A stretch of 64,000 nt of DNA. It comes from Pseudomonas putida. GTDB lineage: Bacteria; Pseudomonadota; Gammaproteobacteria; Pseudomonadales; Pseudomonadaceae. Each line of letters starts with the position of its first letter. The first letter of the stretch is position 1. Of the stretch, positions 16,650 to 25,348 are shown in pieces. Under the pieces are notes generated by a model. The model made no database searches. It saw only the letters and a list, made by a program, of their open reading frames with translations, and was not told where the DNA came from. The stretch lies in NCBI RefSeq assembly GCF_002025705.1, contig NZ_CP018846.1, positions 2,595,501 through 2,659,500 of the forward strand. Direction: 5' to 3'. The translations under genes were made by a program, and so were the position numbers.

Positions 16650-19600
16650 GAAGTACTTGGTACCAACACCGAAGTGGCGTTGCAGCGCATCGAAAACGCC
16701 CTCGGCCACTTCCTGCACTTCACCCGCACACCCGACGGCACCCTGACCGACATCAAGCGCGTGGTCGACAACCAGGCCGTCGAAACCCTCACCCAGTACC
16801 GCTACGACGAACACGGCCAGCTGAGCGCGGTGATCAACCGCAACGGCGACACCGTGCGCAACTTCAGCTACGCCGAAGGCCTGATGGTAACCCACAGCAA
16901 CGCCCTGGGCCTGGGCTGCCACTACCGCTGGGAAACCATGGGCGGCCAACCACGCGTGGTCGAGCACTGGACCAGCGATGGCGAGCACTACCACTTCCGC
17001 TACGACCTCGACGCCCGCACCAGCTGGGCCACCGACGTGCTCGGCCGTGAACTGGAAGTGCAGTACAACGCCGATCACCGCGTGATCGCCAGCCGTGACT
17101 ACGGTGGTGAACGTTACGCCATCGAGCTGGACGAGCAGGGCAACATGGTCGGCCTGAGCCTGCCGGACGGCAACCGGCTCACGTTCCAGTACGACGAGTT
17201 CGCCCGCCTGCTCGAAGAAACCGACCCGCTCGGGCGCAAGATCCAGTACGAGTACCACCACCTGACCACGCTGGTGACCCAGGTCAGCTACCCGGATGGC
17301 AGCACCTGGCGAGCGCGCTACGACGACAAGGGCAACCTGCTCGCCGAGTTCGATGCCCTCGGCCAGATGACCGAGTACCTCAACAGCGACGACGGCCTGC
17401 CGCACACCATCATCGATGCGACCTACAAGTCCAAGTACCTGTGGTGGAACACCCTGGCCCAGGTCGAGCGCTATCAGGATTGCTCGGGCAAGAGCACTTA
17501 CTACCGCTACGACGAGCGTCAGCACCTGGTAGCGGTGACCGATGCGCTGAACCAGACCACCACCCTGGAGCGCAAGCCGGACGGTGAGGTGCTGCGCATC
17601 ATTCATCCGGACGGCACCAAGGAAACCTTCAGCTACAACATCTACGGCCAGGTACTCAGCCACACCGACGGCAAGGGCCAGACTACCCGCCTGATGCGCA
17701 CCGCCCGTGGCCTGCCCAGCAGCCGCTAGGATGCCAAGGGCCAGCGGGTGCGTTACGAGTACGACAAGGCCATCCGCCTGACCGCGCTGGTCAACGAGAA
17801 CAACGCGACCTACAGCTTTGCCTATGACGTGTCGGACCGGCTGAGCGAAGAAGTGCGGGTGGACAACCTGACCCGGCTGGATGAAATCGGCTATGGCGAA
17901 AATGCCGAGCGGCCCGAGCGGCACACCCTGTTCGAGCGCGACAGCATTGGCCGCTTGATCGCCAAGCTGAACCGCGATGCACAGCAGCAGTTCACCTACG
18001 ACGAAGGCGACCGGCTGCTGAGTATCGAGCGGCACCCGAGCGGAATCGGCAAGCAGCTTGGGGTGACCGAGGAAAAGCTGGAGTACACCTACGATGTGCT
18101 GGGGCGGCTGACGCAAGAAATCACGCCCGATGGCACGCTGGGCTACGAGTACGATCCGCTCAGCAACCTGACCACGCTGACATTGCCAGATGGCCGCAAG
18201 GTCAACCACCTGTACTACGGCAGCGGGCACCTTCATCAGCTGAACCTCGATGGCCAGGTCATCAGCGACATGGAGCGTGATGACCTGCACCGCGAGGTCT
18301 ACCGCACCCAGGGCAAGCTCACCAGTTGCTTCGGCTACGACGCGATGGGACGCAAGGCTTGGCAGTTTGCTTCGACCTTGCCCGCCGACAAGCTGTCGCA
18401 GGTGCACAACACCGGCATCAATACGTCGCTGCTGGTGGAGCATGCCTACAACCCGATTCACCGTCGCTACCAGTACGATCCGGCCGGAGAACTGGTGCGC
18501 ACCCTCGACAAGTTGCGTGGCGAGATCAAGTACGAGTACGAAGCCAACGGGCAGTTGCGTAGCCGTGATACCGGCTCGCTGGTAGGCAGTGAAGAGTTTC
18601 GCTACGACGCGGCGGCCAACCGCCTGGACTTCAACGCCCGGCAGTTTGACAAGGTCAAGGACAACCGGATCAAGCAGTGGCGGGATCAGGAGTACAGATA
18701 CGACCCGTGGGGCAACCTGATCGAGAAGCGCTCGGGGCACAGCAAGCTGCAGTACTTTGCCTATGACTGCGAGAACCGACTGGTTAAAGCTGAAACTTAT
18801 GTCGGTGGCAGACTGGAGAGCACCGGGCAGTACCGTTATGACAGCTTGGGACGGCGGGTGGCCAAGCAGGTTGAAATCAATGGCGAAATCGAGCAGAAGC
18901 ACTTCCTCTGGCAAGGCTTGAGGATGCTGCGCGAGGAGACGCCTGGGCAGAGTATCTTGTACCTGTATGAGCCGGGTAGCTATGCGCCGTTGGCGCGGGT
19001 TGATCAGACAGAAGGGGAAGAGCAGAAGCTTTACTACTTCCACACGGACCAGATCGGTACGCCGCTGGAGTTGACGGACAGTGATGGCAAGATCGTATGG
19101 CAGGCGACATATCGCTCATGGGGTGATGTAGAGCAGCTGGCCGTTAACGAAATCGAGCAGAATCTCCGCTTCCAAGGTCAATACTTTGATAGTGAAACGG
19201 GACTGCACTACAACACGTTCAGATTCTATGATTCCGAGGTTGGGCGTTTCATTACCCAAGACCCCATGGGGTTGGGTGGTGGCATTAATGTTTATTCGTA
19301 TGCTACAAGTCCAATTCAAGAAGTTGACCCGCTAGGATGGTGCTCGACAAAGCTGGGCAAAAATATGGGGGCCAGGAAGGGTGATGGCATGGCGAATCAT
19401 AACCTCATCCCTGAAGAAATCATGAAGAAGCCCCGTTATGCAAAAATGTTTAACAAGCTTCGATCAATGGGCTTTGGCGACGACGGCGCATCCAATGGAA
19501 TATTCTTGCCTGGTAGCAAAAAACTGACGGAGAAAATTGACCTCCCAGGGCACTGGTCGAATCATGCTAAATATACAAAAGTAGTGGAGACTAAAGTCTC

Positions 19601-19742
19601 GGCGCTGAATGATGCATTTAGGGCTGGCAAAGTTTCTGATACTCAGCTGGTGCTGGGTATTGGAAAGGTTCAGAATTTCGCAAGAGAAAATCTCATGAAT
19701 AATAATTTTGTAGTAGATGCTGTCACTGGGAGGCTTTTGTGA
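16650..19742 (+). pseudogene. Displaced Rhs 3' cassette 4 with AHH-like tip, interrupted by a nonsense codon
   Basis: Core homology begins at about 16646-16650 (equivalent to about 6527 of the full rhs) and stays in one frame. TAG at 17727-17729 replaces the GAG/GAA of the other copies. Two in-frame deletions lie between short direct repeats: 66 bp between copies of CTGACCGACATC (junction near 16745) and 36 bp between copies of CCTGACCCG (near 17870). After the stop, the frame from 17748 stays open for 664 codons through the core end (DPLGW) into the tip. The tip has NHNLIPEE, NGIFLPG and HWSNHAKY in the order of AHH-type HNH/Endonuclease VII nucleases, with Asn in place of the first His. No PAAR and no start are present. 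Confidence 0.82.
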
Positions 19743-20374
19743 GAAATTCCAAATATTACGTTATGCGATACTGTTCGCAGGATAGTGGCTGTCCTATTGT
19801 ATTGTCGGGCTTTTTCAATTGTGATGAGTTTGAGTGGGATTCTTTCGAGCTCAATCCGATGGCGCTAAACATAGAGAACAGATATTCTTTAGAGCTGTCT
19901 GGTTTGGAAATGTCGCTTGGTGATCTGGATTTTGACTATTACCAGTTGGGTGAGGCTTTTGTCTCCAAAAAGTTTTTAGGTGTCTGCGATAAGCTGGGAG
20001 CAAAGTATAAGGCTATCCCATTGGAAATTTCCTTTAAGGGGGGTTCTCGGAAAGATGAGTTTTTCATATTTCTTCCTGGTGAAAGCCTGGCGGCATTAGA
20101 TAAAGCCAAGTCGGTATTCGAAGTATCTAAAGACATGGAGAGCGGCGTCGAAATTGAAAGTCCGATTTATCCAGGCTCTGTGAGTATTGATAGTATTAAG
20201 AAATTTGTCATCTCTCCAGCGCTGGATGCGGATATTTTTAGATGTCAGGAAACTTTAGAATTATTCTGCAGTGACAGGTTTAAGTCTGCTGCAGGCGATT
20301 TGAAGGGTCTTGCATTTGAGGGTGTTGATGAGCATTATGCATACGACGCTTGGGCAGAATTAAATGATATTTGA
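19739..20374 (+). CDS. Putative immunity protein of cassette 4 (Imm11/Imm43-like)
   Basis: A 211-residue acidic protein starting with GTG at 19739, which overlaps the toxin stop (GTGA) and has GGGAGG at 19728-19733. The N-terminus (YYVMRY) and the C-terminal pattern IKKFVISPALDADIF followed by LFCSDRFKSAAGDLKGLAF look like the Imm11/Imm43 group, where a terminal SDRF-type motif is common. The exact family is uncertain. It lies directly after an AHH-like nuclease tip, so it is most likely the antitoxin for it. Confidence 0.68.
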   Translation: MRNSKYYVMRYCSQDSGCPIVLSGFFNCDEFEWDSFELNPMALNIENRYSLELSGLEMSLGDLDFDYYQLGEAFVSKKFLGVCDKLGAKYKAIPLEISFKGGSRKDEFFIFLPGESLAALDKAKSVFEVSKDMESGVEIESPIYPGSVSIDSIKKFVISPALDADIFRCQETLELFCSDRFKSAAGDLKGLAFEGVDEHYAYDAWAELNDI

Positions 20375-20585
20375 TTGTATTTTGAGTTGCTTGTAAAGTC
20401 AGTGTGAGTTGCGGCTGTCAGATAGTTAGGAAGGCTCTTTAAAACTGTGAGGCAACGTTGGTGCTATCTAAACTCAGGTGGCACCATTGTTCTGCTAGGC
20501 CTTACTGGAAAATTAGTGCAGCGAGCACAACTCCGTCGCATCCAGTTGTGGAACTTGGCAGTTTAAGTTATCCCATAGATCTAGG
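20375..20585. other. Short AT-rich spacer, nothing recognised
   Basis: Spacer between the cassette 4 immunity gene and the next Rhs core remnant. No frame, hairpin or repeat is evident. Confidence 0.4.
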
Positions 20586-21000
20586 CGAGCAGGGCAACAT
20601 TGGTCGACCTGAGCCTGCCAGACGGCAACCGGCTCACGTTCCAGTACGACGAGTTCGCCCGCCTGCTCGAAGAAACCGACCCGCTCGGGCGCAAGATCCA
20701 GTACGAGTACCATCACCTGACCACGCTGGTGACCCAGGTCAGCTAGCCCGACGGCAGCACCTGGCGAGCGCGCTACGACGACAAGAGCCAGACCACCCGC
20801 CTGATGCGCACCGCCCGCGGCCTGCCCAGCAGCCGCGAGGATGCCAAGGGCCAGCGGGTGCGCTACGAGTACGACAAGGCCGTGCGCCTGACCGCGTTGG
20901 TCAACGAGAACAACGCGACCTACAGTTTTGCCTACGACGTGTCGGATCGCCTGAGCGAAGAAGTGCGGGTGGACAACCTGACCCGGCGCTTCAGCTACGA
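20586..21000 (+). pseudogene. Rhs core remnant 5, without a toxin tip
   Basis: Matches the full-length rhs from about 7078. It has a one-base insertion near its start, a TAG at 20744-20746 where other copies read TAT, and an internal join near 20785 that skips about 340 bp (from about 7278 to about 7620). Homology stops at about 21000 within FSY, and an unrelated KPFTE-stop follows. The nuclease tip expected here is gone, although an immunity gene follows at 21088. Confidence 0.85.
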
Positions 21001-21087
21001 AAAGCCATTCACGGAATAATGGCAGATGAGAGAAGGGGGCTTCGTGCAGGTAGACGATGCTAAATAAAAACTGTTCGGGGGCAACTT

Positions 21088-21642
21088 GTGGCTAAGAATT
21101 TTATATTGACTATTTCAGACGAGTATCCGGAGGGTCACTGGCTCAAGATGAGGGTGCTGTCGGGTCAGGACTCAGGAATCTTTAAGGAAGGAGTGGTTGT
21201 AGATAAGGATATAAAAGTTTGCTTCGAGGTGGGAGAGAGAGTTAGTGCTTCAAGGCTGTTGGCTTATGACTTCTTCTTTGGCGATGGGCCCAATTTGATA
21301 TCGCCACGGCTTCATAAACTGATGATCCGAGAAAATATTTCTGGCGTTCAGTTTGTAGATGCCGATCTCGTGCTGAATGGGGAGTCTCATGCCGGCTATA
21401 AAATATTAAATGTGATAGATAGATCGCCTGCATTTAACTTGAAAGAATCAGTAAGCGAGCCATTGCTTAGCTATATGCCTGATGGTCCAAGATGGTTCAG
21501 TAAGGTTATTTTGGATGATAATACTTATCTCTCTAGCGACATTGTTAGGGCTAAAGAAGAAAGCGCTACGATTGTAGCGACTGCTCGTGTTAAGTCTGTT
21601 TTCGAGAGTAACTCAATTTGTGGTGTGCAGTTCGCGGTTTAG
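21088..21642 (+). CDS. Orphan Imm11-type (DUF1629) immunity protein
   Basis: A 184-residue soluble protein with a GTG start and a G-rich ribosome site 8 bases upstream. The central segment LISPRLHKLMIRENISGVQFVDADL and the following GYKILNVI are the recognisable core of the Imm11/DUF1629 family. In other loci such genes sit directly behind a polymorphic toxin; here only a broken Rhs core lies upstream, so the toxin has been lost and the immunity kept. Keeping it could protect against siblings that still deploy the toxin. Confidence 0.7.
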   Translation: MAKNFILTISDEYPEGHWLKMRVLSGQDSGIFKEGVVVDKDIKVCFEVGERVSASRLLAYDFFFGDGPNLISPRLHKLMIRENISGVQFVDADLVLNGESHAGYKILNVIDRSPAFNLKESVSEPLLSYMPDGPRWFSKVILDDNTYLSSDIVRAKEESATIVATARVKSVFESNSICGVQFAV

Positions 21643-21726
21643 ATGGCTGTAAGCTTGACAGTTTCGGTGCTGGTGGAACCAATATTATTGAGCGGCATAT
21701 TTTATCAAATGCAACAGGCCGTACGC

Positions 21727-21860
21727 TAGGCTCTGTACGAAAAGCCTTGATACTCGGTGATGCTGCGTTGAAAATAGCCTCGGAATGCTCATTTACAATC
21801 CGTAAACTCCGCTTCCTCGGCTGTTTTCGCCTACCCGACCACTTTTTTATACAGACCCTA
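21727..21860. mobile_element. Small inverted-repeat-bounded element (MITE-like or IS remnant), 134 bp
   Basis: The left end TAGGCTCTGTACGAAAA and the right end (read on the minus strand) TAGGGTCTGTATAAAAA match at 14 of 17 positions. The interior has no transposase. The ends resemble those of IS5-group elements common in Pseudomonas, but I cannot name the parent. The element separates the Imm11 gene from the next ORF, and no clear target duplication is visible. An overlapping reading frame at 21618-21893 that runs through it is probably not a gene. Confidence 0.55.
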
Positions 21861-21894
21861 AAGTGCAAATATTGTGAAATTGAGGTGAGATGAA

Positions 21895-22581
21895 ATGAAT
21901 TGGTCTGACTCCTTGAAAGTACGTATTGTAAATGAACTCAAAGGTTATGATGTTTATTTTTCAGCTGAAGAGGTCCCCTCAGAGATAAACCTTCCCGAAC
22001 AGTGGCGCGGCTTTGGATTTTCGAATCGCGGAGGGGAGGGCATGCCGGCAGAGTGGGCGAATTTTGCTGAACATTTGCCGTGGGTAAGTGCATGGCTCGA
22101 TAAGTGTGTACTGGGAACTGTCTTTGCGGTCAGCGATAGACCATATCTAATGTACGTCTATAGTGAGAATGGCGATTTGTGGTTTTATATGGGGGGTGTG
22201 CCGCTGGAACTTGAGCAATCAGTCAATGATAGGATTCAATGGATGCCACGAAGACTCAAGGCGTTCTATACGAACTTGCACAATGGTTTTGGATTTTATA
22301 TTGGCTGCACCATGGGGCCATCCAGAATAGAAGACTTTGTTTCGATCAAAGACCTGTGTGATGAAGAATATCCAGCGCTTCCTGATATGACAGGCGTTTT
22401 TTCCAGCGGAGCGGGTGATTATTTATCATTGACCAAGCCTCCGGCTGAGGGTGAGGCTTTGATATGGTGGCATGAGGAGCCAGAAATACCGACACGAAAT
22501 ATCGATTTGTGGGATGTCATGGACTCTTGGATGTCAATATTCTTGGAGAATTCTGATTCTAATGAATCTGTCTTGGTTTAG
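21895..22581 (+). CDS. Putative SUKH-like immunity protein, orphan
   Basis: A 228-residue acidic, tryptophan-rich soluble protein. GAGGTGA lies about 6 bases before the ATG. The C-terminal half (LPDMTGVFSSGAGDYLSL, WWHEEPEIP and DLWDVMDSWMSIFLE) has the order of features of SMI1/KNR4-like proteins: substrate-pocket strand, acidic turn, terminal helix. No toxin gene lies before it. It shares the low-GC composition of the other immunity genes here. The family call is tentative. Confidence 0.5.
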   Translation: MNWSDSLKVRIVNELKGYDVYFSAEEVPSEINLPEQWRGFGFSNRGGEGMPAEWANFAEHLPWVSAWLDKCVLGTVFAVSDRPYLMYVYSENGDLWFYMGGVPLELEQSVNDRIQWMPRRLKAFYTNLHNGFGFYIGCTMGPSRIEDFVSIKDLCDEEYPALPDMTGVFSSGAGDYLSLTKPPAEGEALIWWHEEPEIPTRNIDLWDVMDSWMSIFLENSDSNESVLV

Positions 22582-22863
22582 CTGCAGGGCTCTGAGTTAA
22601 GACTTTTTTGAAAGCATTCACCAATTTTTTGTTTTAGTGATTTCGAGTTTATTGTGATTGATGATACTTGCTTTCCGTGGTTTGAATTTTCTTCGCTTTG
22701 CATGTGGGAGTGAAGTCTTTAGGTACGATAGGGTTGTCGGATATTACGCTATTTACTGATGATGGCGAGAAATTGGCTACACGTGTAGGGCTCTGTGCTG
22801 GGGCTTTGGTCGAAGAGGCCTTCTAGGAAAAATTCAATAGCCTCAGCAGCTTTCTTTATCCGA
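22582..22863. other. AT-rich intergenic sequence, nothing recognised
   Basis: No plausible gene, hairpin or repeat is visible; the composition is like the immunity genes upstream. Confidence 0.4.
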
Positions 22864-22990
22864 AGAACTGGAAGTACAGTACAACGCCGACCACCGCGTC
22901 ATAGCCAGTCGTGACTACGGTGGCGAGCGTTACGCCTTCGAGCTGGACGAGCAGGGCAACATGATCGGCCTGAGCCTGCCGGACGGCAAA
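22864..22990 (+). pseudogene. Rhs core remnant 6 (about 125 bp)
   Basis: A short match to about 6997-7110 of the full rhs (encoding ELEVQYNADHRVIASRDYGG and the following residues), bounded by unrelated sequence on both sides. It is the last trace of the Rhs core in the window and marks the distal end of the array. Several silent differences from other copies suggest it is older or outside the reach of gene conversion. Confidence 0.8.
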
Positions 22991-23089
22991 GTAGGGCATC
23001 TCGATCGTGCAGTTTAGGTAAAACGCGTTTTATTCTGTGAGCAAGCAGCCAAGGCTGTGATAATGGAGGGCAATCACAAGGGCCATGCC

Positions 23090-23503
23090 ATGCTGACCAT
23101 CTCCAACAACGTGCATCTGCCAGACGCCGACATCGAACTGACCTACATCCGCGCGCAAGGCGCAGGTGGTCAGAACGTCAACAAGGTGTCCAGCGCCGTG
23201 CACCTGCGCTTCGACATTCGCGCCTCGTCGCTGCCCGAGTTTTACAAGGAGCGATTGCTGGCACTGCGTGACAGTCGCATCACCGGCGACGGCGTGTTGA
23301 TCATCAAGGCCCAGCAGTACCGCACCCAGGAGCAGAACCGCACTGACGCACTGGCGCGTCTTGCCGAGTTGATCATCGCTGCCGGCAAGACCGAGAAAAA
23401 GCGCCGCCCCACCAAGCCTACCCTCGGCTCGAAGACCCGCCGCCTCGAAGGCAAAGCCAGGCGCAGCACGGTCAAGGCGGGGCGGGGCAAGGTGGAGTTC
23501 TAG
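23090..23503 (+). CDS. arfB: Alternative ribosome-rescue factor / peptidyl-tRNA hydrolase ArfB (YaeJ)
   Basis: A 137-residue protein that hydrolyses peptidyl-tRNA on ribosomes stalled at mRNA ends. The GGQ catalytic motif is at residues 26-28 in [14 protein letters not shown], followed by the RF1-like domain. A basic C-terminal tail ([19 protein letters not shown] onward) enters the empty mRNA channel. The start at 23090 gives the usual ArfB N-terminus and has AAGGG 7 bases upstream; ATG codons at 23063 and 23057 are alternatives. It marks the return to core-genome sequence after the Rhs array. Confidence 0.93.
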   Translation: MLTISNNVHLPDADIELTYIRAQGAGGQNVNKVSSAVHLRFDIRASSLPEFYKERLLALRDSRITGDGVLIIKAQQYRTQEQNRTDALARLAELIIAAGKTEKKRRPTKPTLGSKTRRLEGKARRSTVKAGRGKVEF

Positions 23504-23596
23504 GTCTCTACGAAATCCCGAAAAACCAACCGTCGATTTCCCGGTTGATCAGAGATCATGGAGGCACTGGTACAGTGAATTCAAACGGAGTTTGAA

Positions 23597-23947
23597 ATGC
23601 TCTCAAGGACGACCAAACGCAAGAAAAAACCACCGCACCCCGGCGGTGAAGTACACGACCACCTCGTAGAAATGGATTTCTGGGTCAAGTGCGCCTACCT
23701 GTTCACACCGGCCTTCCTGGCGCTTTTTGCCGGCCTCGATGCTGTGGGAATAGCCCTCTTCATCTACCCCGTGATCAGCATCATCTACTTCATCATCCGC
23801 CACCGTTATCTGAAAAGCCTACCGCCGGAGAAGCTGGTCGATGTGGTCCCCTGGAGTTACATCTATGAAGGGCGAAGCCTGTCCCTGATCATCTTGAACT
23901 TCTGCGTTCTGGCATGTGGGTACGCACTCTACAATCACTTTTTCTAA
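23597..23947 (+). CDS. Small inner-membrane protein of unknown function
   Basis: A 116-residue protein with a basic N-terminus (RTTKRKKKPPHPGG) and three predicted membrane helices at about residues 30-45, 48-66 and 94-112. I recognise no family. It lies alone between arfB and a metabolic operon, all on the same strand. A topology with the basic N-terminus inside is expected from the positive-inside rule. Confidence 0.65.
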   Translation: MLSRTTKRKKKPPHPGGEVHDHLVEMDFWVKCAYLFTPAFLALFAGLDAVGIALFIYPVISIIYFIIRHRYLKSLPPEKLVDVVPWSYIYEGRSLSLIILNFCVLACGYALYNHFF

Positions 23948-24088
23948 GGTGGTTCCACTGGGCGGAACCACATTCGTTTGTACTCCCTCGCCACTCGCGC
24001 TTATCTGTCGCCAAGCACGACCTGCCTTTCCCGTCGTGATCTCAAGCGAACAACAAGAACGGGACCCACCCGCGCGAGGAGATTCCCC

Positions 24089-25264
24089 ATGCAGCGACAC
24101 CAGCACATCCTGGCCTGGCTCAATGACGTGGCCAGCGACCTGCACGCCATCCGCCACGATATCCACGCTCACCCTGAACTCGGTTTCGAAGAAAGCCGCA
24201 CCTCGGCCCTGGTCGCCACGCTGCTGCAGCAGTGGGGCTACGAGGTGCACACCGGCATCGGCAAGACTGGTGTGGTCGGCGTGCTGCGCAACGGAAACAG
24301 CCCGCGCAAGCTGGGCTTGCGTGCCGACATGGACGCGTTGCCGATCCATGAGGCCACGGGCGCTGCCTACAGCAGCCGCCACCAGGGCTGCATGCACGCC
24401 TGTGGCCACGATGGCCACACCACCATGCTGCTGGGCGCGGCGCGCTACCTGGCGGCGACGCGGCAGTTCGATGGCACGCTGACGTTGATCTTCCAGCCGG
24501 CCGAGGAGGGCCAGGGTGGTGCCGAGGCGATGCTTGCCGATGGGCTGCTGGAGCGCTTCCCCTGTGATGCACTGTTCGGCATGCACAACATGCCGGGGCT
24601 GCCGGCTGGGCACCTGGGCTTGCGTGAGGGGCCGATGATGGCCTCGCAAGACCTGCTGACCGTGATCATTGAAGGCGTCGGCGGGCATGGTTCGATGCCG
24701 CACCTGACGGTCGACCCGCTGGTGGCAGCGGCCAGCGTGGTGATGGCGTTGCAGACGGTGGTGGCACGCAACATTGATGCGCAAGAGGCGGCGGTGGTCA
24801 CGGTCGGCGCGCTGCAGGCGGGCGAGGCGGCCAACGTGATTCCACAACAAGCGCTGCTGCGCCTGAGCCTGCGTGCGCTGGATGCCAAGGTGCGGGCGCA
24901 GACCCTGGAACGGGTGCGGGCGATCATCGTCAGCCAGGCCCAGAGCTTTGGCTGCACGGCCAGCATCGAGCACCGCCCGGCGTACCCGGTGCTGGTCAAC
25001 CATGCCGCCGAGAACGCCTTCGCCCAGCAGGTTGGTGAAGCGCTGCTGGGCGCCGACAAGGTCGATGGCAACACCCGCAAGCTGATGGGCAGCGAGGATT
25101 TTGCCTGGATGCTGCAACGCTGCCCGGGCGCCTACCTGTTCATCGGCAATGGCGAGCAGCGGCCGATGGTGCACAACCCTGCGTACGACTTCAACGACGA
25201 CATCCTGCTGACCGGCGCCGCCTACTGGGGCGCGCTGACCGAGAGCTGGCTCAAGCCGGCCTGA
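24089..25264 (+). CDS. M20 family amidohydrolase (hippurate/N-acyl-amino-acid hydrolase type)
   Basis: A 391-residue cytosolic metallo-hydrolase. Start at 24089 with GAGGAG upstream; an earlier in-frame ATG lacks a ribosome site. Residues about 75-85 (LRADMDALP) and HACGHDGHTTMLLG near 104-118 hold metal ligands, EEGQGG near 140 has the catalytic Glu, and HGSMPHLTVDPLVAAA near 198 belongs to the dimerisation domain. These are marks of the M20D aminoacylase/hippuricase group that cleaves N-acyl amino acids or related amides. A transporter, an amidase and an IclR regulator follow on the same strand, pointing to uptake and hydrolysis of an amide-containing compound. The substrate is unknown. Confidence 0.85.
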   Translation: MQRHQHILAWLNDVASDLHAIRHDIHAHPELGFEESRTSALVATLLQQWGYEVHTGIGKTGVVGVLRNGNSPRKLGLRADMDALPIHEATGAAYSSRHQGCMHACGHDGHTTMLLGAARYLAATRQFDGTLTLIFQPAEEGQGGAEAMLADGLLERFPCDALFGMHNMPGLPAGHLGLREGPMMASQDLLTVIIEGVGGHGSMPHLTVDPLVAAASVVMALQTVVARNIDAQEAAVVTVGALQAGEAANVIPQQALLRLSLRALDAKVRAQTLERVRAIIVSQAQSFGCTASIEHRPAYPVLVNHAAENAFAQQVGEALLGADKVDGNTRKLMGSEDFAWMLQRCPGAYLFIGNGEQRPMVHNPAYDFNDDILLTGAAYWGALTESWLKPA

Positions 25265-25348
25265 TTGCCCTGTATTGACGACTGCCGCTGGGAACCCGGG
25301 CGCCGCTGCGCCTGGGCGATCACTTGAACAGAAGATGGAGTGTTCCGC

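Noticed and set aside
21618..21893. A 91-residue plus-strand frame
   Set aside because: It overlaps the end of the Imm11 gene and runs straight through the 134-bp inverted-repeat element, so it is probably a chance frame.
11003..22990. Repeated sequence that might suggest tandem duplication of whole genes or a CRISPR-like array
   Set aside because: The repeat units are partial Rhs cores of different length joined to unrelated tips; there are no short regular repeats with unique spacers.
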